The notes below the pieces were generated by a model, which was not told the DNA's origin, ran no database searches, and saw only the letters and a program-made list of their open reading frames with translations. A stretch of DNA of 64,000 bases from Pseudomonas sp. ICMP 561. GTDB lineage: Bacteria; Pseudomonadota; Gammaproteobacteria; Pseudomonadales; Pseudomonadaceae. Location: the NCBI RefSeq assembly GCF_002699985.1, contig NZ_LKBT01000005.1, forward strand, positions 1-64,000. The letters run 5' to 3'. Below, piece after piece: positions 49,615 to 58,306 of the stretch; within the stretch, counting starts at the first letter, position 1, and every line of letters starts with the position of its first letter. The translations under genes and the position numbers were made by a program.

Positions 49615-50108
49615 TGCAAGGCCTCGCTGTTCAGCGGGCTGATGGCGTAGTTGATTCTGCCGTCTTTGCCTGTGAGGACGATCAGCCTGAAGGTGTCGGC
49701 GCTGCTGTATTCCACGCCCCATCGTTCATCAAGTATGCGTTGGGTGCCCCGGCGCTGCGCAGTCGGGTAATTACGCCTCAACTGGTTGTCCGGGGTGAGC
49801 GCGAACAGCAGAGAAGCGAACAATTCCCGGGCTTCAGCATTGGGCGGCAACAAACCGTCGGCTTGCCACTGGCCGTTGATCAATTGCTGACGTGCCAGTG
49901 GAATACCCAGTGGGTCCATCAGTGACCAGCGCAACCCGCTGGCTTCCTGCTGAATCACCAGCAGCCAGTCCTGGCGCTGTTCAGCCTGCTGGCGTTGGAT
50001 ATGCAATTGCATCGGCAACTGTAGCTCGGGAACCGAAACAGGCAGCGGGGCTTTACTGGCACACGCCGCCAGCAGCAGGACGCAGGCGATCAGCAATGCG
50101 CGAATCAT
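49611..50108 (-). CDS. DUF3261 outer-membrane lipoprotein (ApeN-like)
   Basis: 165 residues; signal peptide with lipobox LLAAC (lipid on about Cys16). The mature part (LPMQLHIQRQQAEQRQDWLLVIQ, then RWSLMDPLGIPLARQQLI) resembles LolB-like lipoproteins. Together with the LolA-like gene at 55562 it suggests a dedicated route for moving the polyene lipid to the outer membrane. Overlaps the methyltransferase gene by 4 nt. Confidence 0.8.
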   Translation of the reverse strand: MIRALLIACVLLLAACASKAPLPVSVPELQLPMQLHIQRQQAEQRQDWLLVIQQEASGLRWSLMDPLGIPLARQQLINGQWQADGLLPPNAEARELFASLLFALTPDNQLRRNYPTAQRRGTQRILDERWGVEYSSADTFRLIVLTGKDGRINYAISPLNSEALQ

Positions 50109-50839
50109 GTTCGTTCACCCTCGAAAGGCTTGCGCGCAACCACGTTGACCAGGGTTTCTTCGCGTTGGCCAAAAAGCGCGGGCTTGCGCAGTTTCAGACG
50201 TTCCAGCAAACCGAAATCACTGGAGCGGCTCCACCAAAGATACGGGTAAGACACGTTCTGTGCACCAAACTGAAAGCCCTGATCGCGGAGCATTTGCAGA
50301 TATTGTTCAGCGCTCTTTTGTACATGCATCGGGTGACGGAACAGCCAGCGGATCACCCAGGTGTCGATATAGGCTTCGGTGGATTCAGCGAACAACAGAT
50401 AGCCGCCGGGCTTGAGCACTCGATAGAACTCGGCGAGGGCCTGTTCCTGTTCGACCAGGTGATGGAAGGTCTGGTGGCAGAACACGATATCGACGCTGGC
50501 GTCGGTCAGTTTCAATGCGGCGCAGTCGCTGCCGATCAGCTCGACGTCGATGCCTTGAACCCGGGCTTCAGTGCGGCTCATGGTCAGGCTTTCCGGGTCA
50601 GCGTCCACACCCAGCAGGCGTGATGGCGCAAACACTTCGCACAACCGCTTGAATGACTTGCCCTGACCACAACCCGCATCGAGCAGCACCGGCTGGCTCG
50701 GCGGCTCGCCGTCAAACAGGCTGCGCAGATCGTTGATTGCCACTCGCAGCACGCGGTGTTGCCACGTGTGGCTGCGCAGGAACCACAAGCCGAAACGGGT
50801 TTCTTCGACGTATTTGTCGCTCAGGAAAGGCCCGCTCAT
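50105..50839 (-). CDS. APE class I SAM methyltransferase
   Basis: 244 residues. Motif I VLLDAGCGQGKSFKRL (about residues 50-65), the acidic DADPES loop, and the post-motif VDIVFCHQTFHHLVEQEQAL are all present. Methylation of the aryl ring (or its hydroxyl) is known chemistry in aryl polyenes, so the ring is the likely target; this is inference from the cluster. ATGA overlap on both sides. Confidence 0.82.
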   Translation of the reverse strand: MSGPFLSDKYVEETRFGLWFLRSHTWQHRVLRVAINDLRSLFDGEPPSQPVLLDAGCGQGKSFKRLCEVFAPSRLLGVDADPESLTMSRTEARVQGIDVELIGSDCAALKLTDASVDIVFCHQTFHHLVEQEQALAEFYRVLKPGGYLLFAESTEAYIDTWVIRWLFRHPMHVQKSAEQYLQMLRDQGFQFGAQNVSYPYLWWSRSSDFGLLERLKLRKPALFGQREETLVNVVARKPFEGERT

Positions 50840-52080
50840 TGTGCTGGACTCGCGCAGATTTCAGACAACATGCGCAGGCGGCGCTTGGGTTCAGCAACAA
50901 ACGGGTTGCGCTGATCCCAGGCGTATCCAGCCAGAATCGCGCTGATCATGCGGCGGATATCACGCGTGCTTTCCGGGTAGAAAATCACGTCCTGGAAAGT
51001 GCCTTCGTACCAGCCTTCGACGTAAGCGCGGAAGGTGTCCACGCCTCGCTTGAGCGGTATCGCGAACTCGGTCTGCCAATCGACCGCCTCACCTTGCAAC
51101 TGTCGATGCAGAACGCCTGCCGCCATGCTCGCCGAGCGCATGGCGATGGTCACGCCGGAGGAGAACACCGGGTCGAGGAATTCAGCCGCATTGCCCAGCA
51201 GCGCAAAGCCCGGACCGTGCAGGGTTTTGACGTTAGCCGAGTAACCACCGATGGTGCGCGCTGGTGTGTCCCATACTGCGTTCTTGAGCAGTTCCTTGAG
51301 GTGCGGCGTTTCGCCAACGAACTCACGCAGGCAGGCGTCGAGGTCCTCGGGTTTGTCCTTGAAGCGCTCGGACGCAGCGACGACGCCCATGGAGCAGCGG
51401 CCGTTGCTGAACGGGATCGACCAGAACCACACGTCGCGCATTTCAGGATGAATGCTGACGAGGATTTTCTCGCGGTCAAAGGATGCCGGAAAATGGTCTT
51501 CCACATGGGTGAACACAGCCTGACGTACCGGGAAATTCGACGGCGCTTCCAGATCCAGCAAACGCGGTAACACGCGGCCATAACCGCTGGCATCGAGCAC
51601 GAACTGCGCCTGCACCTGATACTCGCTGCCGTCTTCGCGACGCACGTTCAGGACTGGCTGTGGGCTGGCGAAGTCGCCCGCGATGATCTCTTGCTGATAG
51701 CGGATTTCCACGCCCTGCAATTCGGCCTGGTCGGCCAACAGTTTGTCGAACTCACCGCGCTGTACCTGGAAAGTCGATGGCTGGCCTTCGCTGAAGGTGT
51801 CGCCGAAGTCGAATGCGCTGTACTGATCGCGCCACGCAAACGCAGCGCCATTTTTCTTCTGGAAGCCAGCGGCCTTTACGGCGTCGAGCATGCCTGCTTC
51901 TTCGACGAAGTCCAGGCAGTGCGACAGCAGGCTTTCACCGATGGAGAAGCGCGGGAACTGCTGGCGCTCAATGATCAGTACATCGTGCCCGTTGCGCTTG
52001 AGCAAGGCTGCGGCGATTGCACCGGCAGGACCTGCACCAATCACCACGACTGTCCGGCTTTCCCTATCAGTTACTGGCAT
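50836..52080 (-). CDS. Halogenase-like FAD-dependent oxidoreductase in APE cluster
   Basis: 414-residue flavoprotein. The FAD-binding GAGPAG is at about residues 15-20 and GESLLSHCLDF follows. Two features recall flavin-dependent halogenases: a FQKKNGAAF segment near residue 75 with conserved Lys, and WFWSIP near 217, matching the WxWxIP motif (though Gly before the first Trp is Val). It could instead be a reductase or hydroxylase acting on the aryl head. Overlaps the membrane protein gene upstream by 14 nt. Confidence 0.75.
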   Translation of the reverse strand: MPVTDRESRTVVVIGAGPAGAIAAALLKRNGHDVLIIERQQFPRFSIGESLLSHCLDFVEEAGMLDAVKAAGFQKKNGAAFAWRDQYSAFDFGDTFSEGQPSTFQVQRGEFDKLLADQAELQGVEIRYQQEIIAGDFASPQPVLNVRREDGSEYQVQAQFVLDASGYGRVLPRLLDLEAPSNFPVRQAVFTHVEDHFPASFDREKILVSIHPEMRDVWFWSIPFSNGRCSMGVVAASERFKDKPEDLDACLREFVGETPHLKELLKNAVWDTPARTIGGYSANVKTLHGPGFALLGNAAEFLDPVFSSGVTIAMRSASMAAGVLHRQLQGEAVDWQTEFAIPLKRGVDTFRAYVEGWYEGTFQDVIFYPESTRDIRRMISAILAGYAWDQRNPFVAEPKRRLRMLSEICASPAQ

Positions 52081-53239
52081 ACGACTTCCTTACTGGATCG
52101 ACAGCGTTTACGGGTGGCTGCATCGGTGCGCGGCCCATGCCCAGCAAGGCTGGCATCAGGGTCGCGAGCAGGCTCATCAACATCAACGCAAAGTACAGCG
52201 CCGGGTTGATCAGGTGTTGTTGCAGCAGCATATTGAGAAAGACAATTTCGCTCAGGCCGCGAATATTCAGCAGGACGCTTTCACGCCAACGACGGGCACC
52301 GACGAAGGAGGGTGTTGCCCAGCTCAGGCCAAGCCAGTTGCCGAGCATTTTGCTGGCAATCGGCAGCAGAATCAGTGCTCCGAGCTGCACCCAACCGAGG
52401 CTGCCCATGGCGCTGTGAACGTTGATCTGCACGATGCCGGAGGTCAGGATCAGCGGGATTGCCAGCCAGGTTTGCAGGCCCATGAACCATTCGCGTCTGA
52501 TCGGCAGTACCCATGGCTGTTTGATTCGGGCCATACACAGCAGATATCCGATGCCGAAAATCAGCGCATTGAGCCTGTAGTGCTCGGCCACCATCAGCAG
52601 TGCGAAGAACGTGACGCTGTAAACCAGCGGCTGGCGCAGTTGCAGGGCCCGTAGCAACAACGGCACGCAGGCGCCGAGCAGCGGCAGTAGAAGGCTGTTG
52701 ATGTTCAGGCTGCCTTGGGCAATGCCGAACAGGCTCCAGCACATCAGGTCGATGAGGATTGCGGTCTGCACCAGACGCCGGGTCGCCTCTGGCGGATAGT
52801 CGATGTGGCGCAGGTACAGATAGAGCACAGGGATCGCGGTAATCGCAAACACCAGACCCAGTGCCAGCGAGCTGATCCACGGTTGCGCGGGCAAAAACCA
52901 GGTGGCGCAGGCCAGCCCTGCGAGGAATGGCACCGCGAAACTCGGCAGCGCAACTTTCAGGCTTTGGCGATCCATCTTCACGTCTATGACGTCGCTGAGA
53001 ATGTGCCCCAGAACGATGGCGAAACTCAGGCCGTACAGCGTCTTCAACCAGACGGGCGCTACCAGTTGCGCGCCGCTCAACTGCCAGCCCGGTTCAATCC
53101 AGAACAGCATGATCAGTGGCAGAGCAAAGGTTGCCAGCAGCAACTGACTGACGATGGGAATCAAGCCGAAATAGCGTCCAAGACCCGTTGCACCAGCAAA
53201 CATCAGCAGGGCCATCAGCCAGAACAGCGCAATCATCAT
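52067..53239 (-). CDS. Polytopic membrane protein, antiporter-like, in APE cluster
   Basis: 390 residues with about 11-12 hydrophobic segments and little else; the overall pattern recalls Na+/H+ exchanger-type (Kef/CPA2) proteins, for example LSFAIVLGHILSDVIDVKMD and the duplicated helical layout, but I am not certain of the family. The ATG at 53239 overlaps the exporter stop as ATGA. Possibly energises or accompanies export of the pigment. Confidence 0.6.
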   Translation of the reverse strand: MMIALFWLMALLMFAGATGLGRYFGLIPIVSQLLLATFALPLIMLFWIEPGWQLSGAQLVAPVWLKTLYGLSFAIVLGHILSDVIDVKMDRQSLKVALPSFAVPFLAGLACATWFLPAQPWISSLALGLVFAITAIPVLYLYLRHIDYPPEATRRLVQTAILIDLMCWSLFGIAQGSLNINSLLLPLLGACVPLLLRALQLRQPLVYSVTFFALLMVAEHYRLNALIFGIGYLLCMARIKQPWVLPIRREWFMGLQTWLAIPLILTSGIVQINVHSAMGSLGWVQLGALILLPIASKMLGNWLGLSWATPSFVGARRWRESVLLNIRGLSEIVFLNMLLQQHLINPALYFALMLMSLLATLMPALLGMGRAPMQPPVNAVDPVRKSYASN

Positions 53240-55590
53240 CGATGAGCCTCGCTTTCTGCTGTTGGCTTGGCGCGTCGACTGGCAGCCCAAGGCGCCAGCA
53301 TGAAGCTGAACGCCAGCCCGAGGCTTACCGACAGGCCAAAGTTGCTGATGGCGGGCGTACTGGAAACCGCCAGCAAGCCAAACGACAACCAAGTGGTGAC
53401 GGCGGCCAGCAAGGTACCCAGCAAACTCACGGCGGCACCGCCAATCTGTTCCCGCATCAGAATCGCGTAATCAACGCTGATTGCAGTGACCAGCAGCAAG
53501 CCAAACAGGCTGAACAGGGTCAGCGGCTGACCGAGCCAACCGAGGCTGGCCAGACTGCACAACGCCGCAAGCAAAGGCAGGGCCACGATGCGCAGCGCGC
53601 CGCCAAACCCGAACGGAGCAATCAGCAACAGTACGATCAGCACGCAGGACGCTAGTTTCAATTCAGCGGCGCTGATCTGAGTGGCAGCAAAAACAGTGTT
53701 GAGTTGCCCCAGACGATCCACCAACCGCACGCCCGGCAAGTCCTGAGCCTGCAAACGCAGCAGGGCGGCGTTGTTCAACCCCTGAAGGCTGACCATGCCA
53801 GCGACGCCGTTTTTGCTGGCGCCCAGCCACAGCACCCGCCAGGGTTCGCCGAGCGGTCCGGCCAGCGCCGTGTCGATATCAGTGATCGGTGACGCTTGCA
53901 GTTGGGTCAGTTCCGCTTGCAGGGCGCCGGCCGGAACACCGAGATCGATCAGTGTCTGCCAGTGCTCTGGCAACGAGCTCAGAGCTTTGCGCACGGCGTC
54001 CTGTTCGGAGGGCGACGCGACCAGCTGATTCAACGCCAGATAGCCATTCAACTCTTCCAGATTCACCAGCTGATCGAGACGTTGGGTCAGTGCCGTCTGG
54101 CGCTCCAGTAATTCCTGCTGGTCCTTGCCTTCCACCAGAAAGAACTGGCTGGTGGGCTGGTAACCGGTGATTTTGGCAATCGCCTTTGCTTCTTCGGTCA
54201 GTTGCGGTGGCGCTGAGATCCATTGGCGGATGTCATTTTTGGTAGTCAGTTGCCAAAGCCCGGCAGCGCAGAACAGCATCAACAGAGCCAGCAGGATCGG
54301 CGTGCCGACCCGGCGCAGCAACGCTTCGCGCCAACCGAGCAAACGTTCGGCCAGACGCAGCGGCCATCGAGCCGGTTTCAGCTCGGTATTGTTGAGCAAG
54401 GCGGGCAACAGGCAAACGGCAGTCAGATAAGCGCCGATCAGGCCAGCAGCAGAGAACACCGCGATTTGCGTCAACGCCGGAAAGGGTGTCCAGGCCAGGG
54501 CCAGATAACCGATGCAACTGGTTGCGAGGCTGAGGCTCAGGCCTGGCAGCGTCAGGCGCAAGGCGGGCCAGCTGCGCCAGGGCTTCAGGCTCCAGCTTTT
54601 GGACAGGTAATGCAGTGGGTAATCCACCGCCACGCCGATCAGACTTGAACCCAGTACCAGCGTCATCACGTGCATATGGCCGAAGAATGCGACGCAGGCG
54701 ACAGCGCCAAACAGCATGCCCACCAGCACCGGCACGAACGCCAGCAACACGCGCCAGCGGCGGAAAGCCAACAGCAGCAAGAGCAGAATGCCCGCTGTTG
54801 CGCCGCCGCCTACCCAGGTGATTTCCCGGCTGGCCTGACGTTGGCCGTCGGCGGCATACAGCAGGCCACTGGCTGCCAGTAACTGTCCGTTATCCTGCGC
54901 GGCCTTTTGGCGGGATGCGCTGAGCAAGTCGGCGACGCGCAGCGGTAGATGCATGTCGAACGCATTGCCGTTTGTGCGGGCTCGCAGCAGTACCCAGCTT
55001 TTGCCGTCAGCATTGGCGATCAACGCACCGCTGCCGATGTCCGGTTGCACCGAGCCATGCTGCGGCATGCCGTTCTGGATGCGTCCGGTCAGGCCCAGCC
55101 AGTCATCCTGGCTCGGCACCAGACTGAAGCCGCTGAACGGGTCGAACAGGCTTTGCACGCGTTGCTGAATAAAGGCCTGCGGGTTGTCGATCAACTGAGT
55201 CCGGTCTGCCTTTGGCAGCATCGCCAGTCGACCTTGGAGTAACTGGGTGCGCAGCGCAGGCAGATCGGCCTGAAGGCTCCATTGGACCTTGTCGAACAAG
55301 CCGCTGGCTTGCCACTGCTCGCCCAATTGCTTTGCCAGCGCGATGGCTTGTTGTTGATCGGCGTGGCCGACCAGCACCAGCATTTCGCGGTTCAGCGGTT
55401 CTTGCATACGCTGTTCAGCGCGCAATTCCAGAGGATCGGGGCTACTGCCGGGGACCAGTTCCATCAGGTTGGCTGACAGTGGCGCACCATCGCGCCATTG
55501 CCAGCCAGCGAGGGCCAGCACCGCCAACAGGATGATCAGGAACAGGCGCGGCAACAGACGTTCAATTCGCAAAATCAGCACGCTCCGCAT
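53236..55590 (-). CDS. MMPL/RND-superfamily exporter (ApeM-like)
   Basis: 784 residues arranged as two halves, each with a first span, a large periplasmic loop and five clustered spans (about residues 10-30 and 260-400; then 430-450 and 640-770). Characteristic stretches are GSSLIGVAVDYPLHYLSKSW and LLVTAISVDYAILMREQIGG, placing conserved Asp residues in the membrane. Likely flips or extracts the polyene lipid from the inner membrane. Starts inside the 3' end of the LolA-like gene (29-nt overlap). Confidence 0.88.
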   Translation of the reverse strand: MRSVLILRIERLLPRLFLIILLAVLALAGWQWRDGAPLSANLMELVPGSSPDPLELRAEQRMQEPLNREMLVLVGHADQQQAIALAKQLGEQWQASGLFDKVQWSLQADLPALRTQLLQGRLAMLPKADRTQLIDNPQAFIQQRVQSLFDPFSGFSLVPSQDDWLGLTGRIQNGMPQHGSVQPDIGSGALIANADGKSWVLLRARTNGNAFDMHLPLRVADLLSASRQKAAQDNGQLLAASGLLYAADGQRQASREITWVGGGATAGILLLLLLAFRRWRVLLAFVPVLVGMLFGAVACVAFFGHMHVMTLVLGSSLIGVAVDYPLHYLSKSWSLKPWRSWPALRLTLPGLSLSLATSCIGYLALAWTPFPALTQIAVFSAAGLIGAYLTAVCLLPALLNNTELKPARWPLRLAERLLGWREALLRRVGTPILLALLMLFCAAGLWQLTTKNDIRQWISAPPQLTEEAKAIAKITGYQPTSQFFLVEGKDQQELLERQTALTQRLDQLVNLEELNGYLALNQLVASPSEQDAVRKALSSLPEHWQTLIDLGVPAGALQAELTQLQASPITDIDTALAGPLGEPWRVLWLGASKNGVAGMVSLQGLNNAALLRLQAQDLPGVRLVDRLGQLNTVFAATQISAAELKLASCVLIVLLLIAPFGFGGALRIVALPLLAALCSLASLGWLGQPLTLFSLFGLLLVTAISVDYAILMREQIGGAAVSLLGTLLAAVTTWLSFGLLAVSSTPAISNFGLSVSLGLAFSFMLAPWAASRRAKPTAESEAHR

Positions 55591-56155
55591 CGCTCAAGGC
55601 AGGCACACTCTGGCTATCGACCATCTTCAGCAACGTACTGTCACCCTGGGTTTCCAGCAGCTCGATGCGCTGTACCAGTTCGCCGCCGTCGATATTGATC
55701 TGCTTGAACACCTGTTGCAGCAACAGCGAACGCGGGGTCAGCGTCAACTGCCAGGCTTTGGCATCGCCTTTGAGCTGCAATTCGAAGTCGCGCTGCAGGC
55801 CGCTGCTGTCACCTTGTAGCACGGCCAGGAACAGGCGGTTCTGTTCAGCTCCGGCGCTCTTGTTCGGCAGTAATTGCCAGCCGTTGGCCGCGTCACGGCG
55901 GGCAATGCCGGCCGGGCTGATGCGGTAGTCCTGTTTGAGCGGCGTGTTCAACAGCCACAACAGGCCGAACTCTTTCGCCAATACAAAGCGGCCTTTACTG
56001 ACCAGCGGTGTTGGCAAGGCACGCAGGTGTTTTTCCTGAATGAAATTGCCACGTACCACGACCGGTTTTGCCAGTTGATCGCTGAGCTGTTGCAGGTCGA
56101 AGGCCTGGGCCAATGGCGACAGGCAGAGCAGGGCCATGAGGCAAAATCGCTTCAT
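55562..56155 (-). CDS. LolA-like outer membrane lipoprotein carrier (ApeL-like)
   Basis: 197 residues; signal peptide MKRFCLMALLCLSPLAQA, then the LolA-type half-barrel (FDLQQLSDQLAKPVVVRGNF, LRALPTPLVSKGRFVLA, GLLWLLNTPLKQDYRISP). Start ATG 56155; the upstream frame crosses a REP repeat and is rejected. It probably shuttles the hydrophobic product across the periplasm. Confidence 0.88.
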   Translation of the reverse strand: MKRFCLMALLCLSPLAQAFDLQQLSDQLAKPVVVRGNFIQEKHLRALPTPLVSKGRFVLAKEFGLLWLLNTPLKQDYRISPAGIARRDAANGWQLLPNKSAGAEQNRLFLAVLQGDSSGLQRDFELQLKGDAKAWQLTLTPRSLLLQQVFKQINIDGGELVQRIELLETQGDSTLLKMVDSQSVPALSDAERADFAN

Positions 56156-56157
56156 CA

Positions 56158-56245
56158 GTTGGAGCGAGGCTTGCCCGCGAAGAACGATAACTGAGTTTGC
56201 CTGACGGACCGAATTGCTTGGTTCGCGGGCAAGCCTCGCTCCAAC
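56158..56245. repeat. REP pair inside the APE operon (GAGGCTTGCCCGCGAA family)
   Basis: GTTGGAGCGAGGCTTGCCCG and its exact complement CGGGCAAGCCTCGCTCCAAC, about 40 nt apart, in the 188-nt gap between the thioesterase stop and the LolA-like start. It begins 3 nt before the ATG, so the LolA ribosome binding site lies in the repeat arm. Confidence 0.85.
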
Positions 56246-56343
56246 GGACGTGGTTTGGGGTTGCGTAAAACGGAGGGTCAGGCAGACCGCTATCGCTGCC
56301 TCGCGGTGCTCGTGAGCTCCTACAAGTGTCGGGTTTGCTCTAT

Positions 56344-56769
56344 TCATGGCAACACCCTCTCAACCGCATCAGTGAAGGCTTTCGGCGAAGCCAGCTGCAT
56401 TTCCCGGGTTTCGATGTGCACCGCGACTTGAATCGAGCTGGCGCGGGTCATGCGTTCGCCGGTTTCCGCGTCGGTAATCAGGTAGTTGATCTTCAAGCGA
56501 TTCTCCCACTCCACGAGACTGGCGCGCACAATCAGCCGTTGGCCGAACACCGCGCCGCGCACGTAGCGCAACTGGATGTCGATCACCGGCCAGCCATAAC
56601 CGGATTCGAGCATGTGCGTGTAGTTGTGGCCGATGTGGTCCAGCAATGCGCAGCGAGCGACTTCCAGGTACTTGACGTAATGCCCGTGCCAGACGACGTT
56701 CATCGAGTCGACGTCGAAAAAGGGCACCAGGACTTCGGTGTCGACATCAATGACGCCTTTACTGCGCAT
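56344..56769 (-). CDS. 4HBT-type thioesterase (ApeK-like)
   Basis: 141 residues, hotdog fold of the 4-hydroxybenzoyl-CoA thioesterase class. The start MRSKGVIDVDTEVLVPFFDVDSMNVVWHGHYVKYLEVAR shows the usual Asp (FDVDSMNVVWHGHY) that is catalytic in this family. Its GGAGG site lies within the last codons of the ammonia-lyase gene (11-nt overlap), so the two are coupled. Probably releases or edits acyl-ACP intermediates. Confidence 0.87.
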   Translation of the reverse strand: MRSKGVIDVDTEVLVPFFDVDSMNVVWHGHYVKYLEVARCALLDHIGHNYTHMLESGYGWPVIDIQLRYVRGAVFGQRLIVRASLVEWENRLKINYLITDAETGERMTRASSIQVAVHIETREMQLASPKAFTDAVERVLP

Positions 56770-58306
56770 GCAACCTCCAATGGCGATCAGCGATACGTTG
56801 CAGGCACAGGCGCAGTTCGCCCTCCAGCGCACGGTCTTCGATCACAGGCGGGAAATCAACGGCCAGTTGCTCGTGCATGGCGGCCAGCGCGGGCGGCAGT
56901 GGACGCGCATCGGCGGCTTTGCTGCGCAGCCAGACCCCTTGGTTCGCGGCGATCAGCGTGGCAGCTGCCACTTGCTCCGTCAGTTCCAAAACCCGAATGG
57001 CGTCCCGGGCAGCGATGGTGCCCATGCTGACCTTGTCCTGGTTGTGGCATTCGGTCGAGCGCGAGAACACGCTGGCGGGCATGGTGTTTTTCAATGCTTC
57101 GGCAGTCCAGGCGCTGGTGCCGATCTGCACGGCCTTGAAGCCATGGTTGATCATTGCGCGATCCGCTGGCGCGCCCGACAGATTGCTCGGTAAGCCGTGG
57201 TTGTAGCGCTCATCCACCAATAGCGCGAGCTGGCGATCCAGCAGGTCGGCGACGTTGGCGACGAGGTTCTTCAGGCTGTCCATGGCGAAGGCGATATGGC
57301 CGCCGTAGAAGTGCCCACCGTGCAGCACGCGTTCGGCTTCGGCGTCGATGATCGGGTTGTCGTTGGCGCTGTTCAGTTCGATTTCGATGAACGAACGCAG
57401 CCAGTTCAGGCTGTCAGCCAGCACGCCCAGCACATGGGGCGCGCAACGCAGCGAGTAGCGATCCTGCAAACGATGCAATGGCGCGGTCGGTGCATCGATG
57501 GCCAGATCCTTGCGCAGCCAGGCCGCGACTTGCATCTGGCCCGGGTGAGGCTTGGCCGCAAACAGACGCTCGTCGAAATGCTCCGGATTGCCTTGCAGCG
57601 CGACCACGTTCATTGCGGTGATACGCGTCGCCAGTTGCAGTAGGTAATCAGCACGAGCGAAGGCCAGGCACGCGAGGCCGGTCATCACCGCTGTGCCGTT
57701 CATCAAGGCCAAAGCTTCCTTGGGGCGCAGCACCAAGGGTTCCCAACCAAGCTCACGATGCACATCGCTGGACTGACGGCGTTCGCCGCGGAACATCACT
57801 TCGCGCTCGCCGGACAAGGTCGCTGCCACATAAGACAGCGGCGTCAGATCACCGCTGGCGCCCACTGAGCCCTCTTCTGGAATCAGCGGCAGCACGTCCT
57901 GCTCAAGAAACGCTTGCAGTCGCTCCAGCAGCTCAACGCGGACACCGGAAACCCCGTGGCACAGCGACTGCAAGCGCGCAGCCAGGACGGCACGAGTGGC
58001 TTGAGCGTCGAGCAGTTTGCCCAGCCCACAACCGTGGAACGTGTACAGATGACGCGGCAAGGCTTCCACATGTTGCAGCGGCACCGCCACCACGCAGGAA
58101 TCGCCGTAGCCGGTGGTCACGCCGTAGATCACGCCTTCCTTGTCCAGCAACGAATCGAGGAACTGCGCGCCTTTGGCGATGCGCTGACGGTAGGCGCTGT
58201 CGGCTTGCAGAGCGGTCGGCACTTGGCGATTGGCCAAGGCCAGCACGTCTTCGATCTGCAACGCGCGCTCGCCGAAGGTGACCGGCTCAAGAACTTGATT
58301 CGTCAT
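56759..58306 (-). CDS. Aromatic amino acid ammonia-lyase (HAL/PAL/TAL family)
   Basis: 515 residues. The MIO cofactor triad Ala150-Ser151-Gly152 lies in GSVGASGDLTPLSY, and the catalytic lid Tyr61 in GVIYGVTTGYG. In this cluster it should make an aryl acrylate (cinnamate or 4-coumarate) as the polyene starter, loaded by the AMP-ligase. The substrate-selectivity positions read Phe90-His91 (LYTFHGCGLG), not the plain Ser-His of histidine or His-Leu of some tyrosine lyases, so the substrate cannot be fixed by inspection. Start ATG 58306. Confidence 0.88.
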   Translation of the reverse strand: MTNQVLEPVTFGERALQIEDVLALANRQVPTALQADSAYRQRIAKGAQFLDSLLDKEGVIYGVTTGYGDSCVVAVPLQHVEALPRHLYTFHGCGLGKLLDAQATRAVLAARLQSLCHGVSGVRVELLERLQAFLEQDVLPLIPEEGSVGASGDLTPLSYVAATLSGEREVMFRGERRQSSDVHRELGWEPLVLRPKEALALMNGTAVMTGLACLAFARADYLLQLATRITAMNVVALQGNPEHFDERLFAAKPHPGQMQVAAWLRKDLAIDAPTAPLHRLQDRYSLRCAPHVLGVLADSLNWLRSFIEIELNSANDNPIIDAEAERVLHGGHFYGGHIAFAMDSLKNLVANVADLLDRQLALLVDERYNHGLPSNLSGAPADRAMINHGFKAVQIGTSAWTAEALKNTMPASVFSRSTECHNQDKVSMGTIAARDAIRVLELTEQVAAATLIAANQGVWLRSKAADARPLPPALAAMHEQLAVDFPPVIEDRALEGELRLCLQRIADRHWRLHAQ

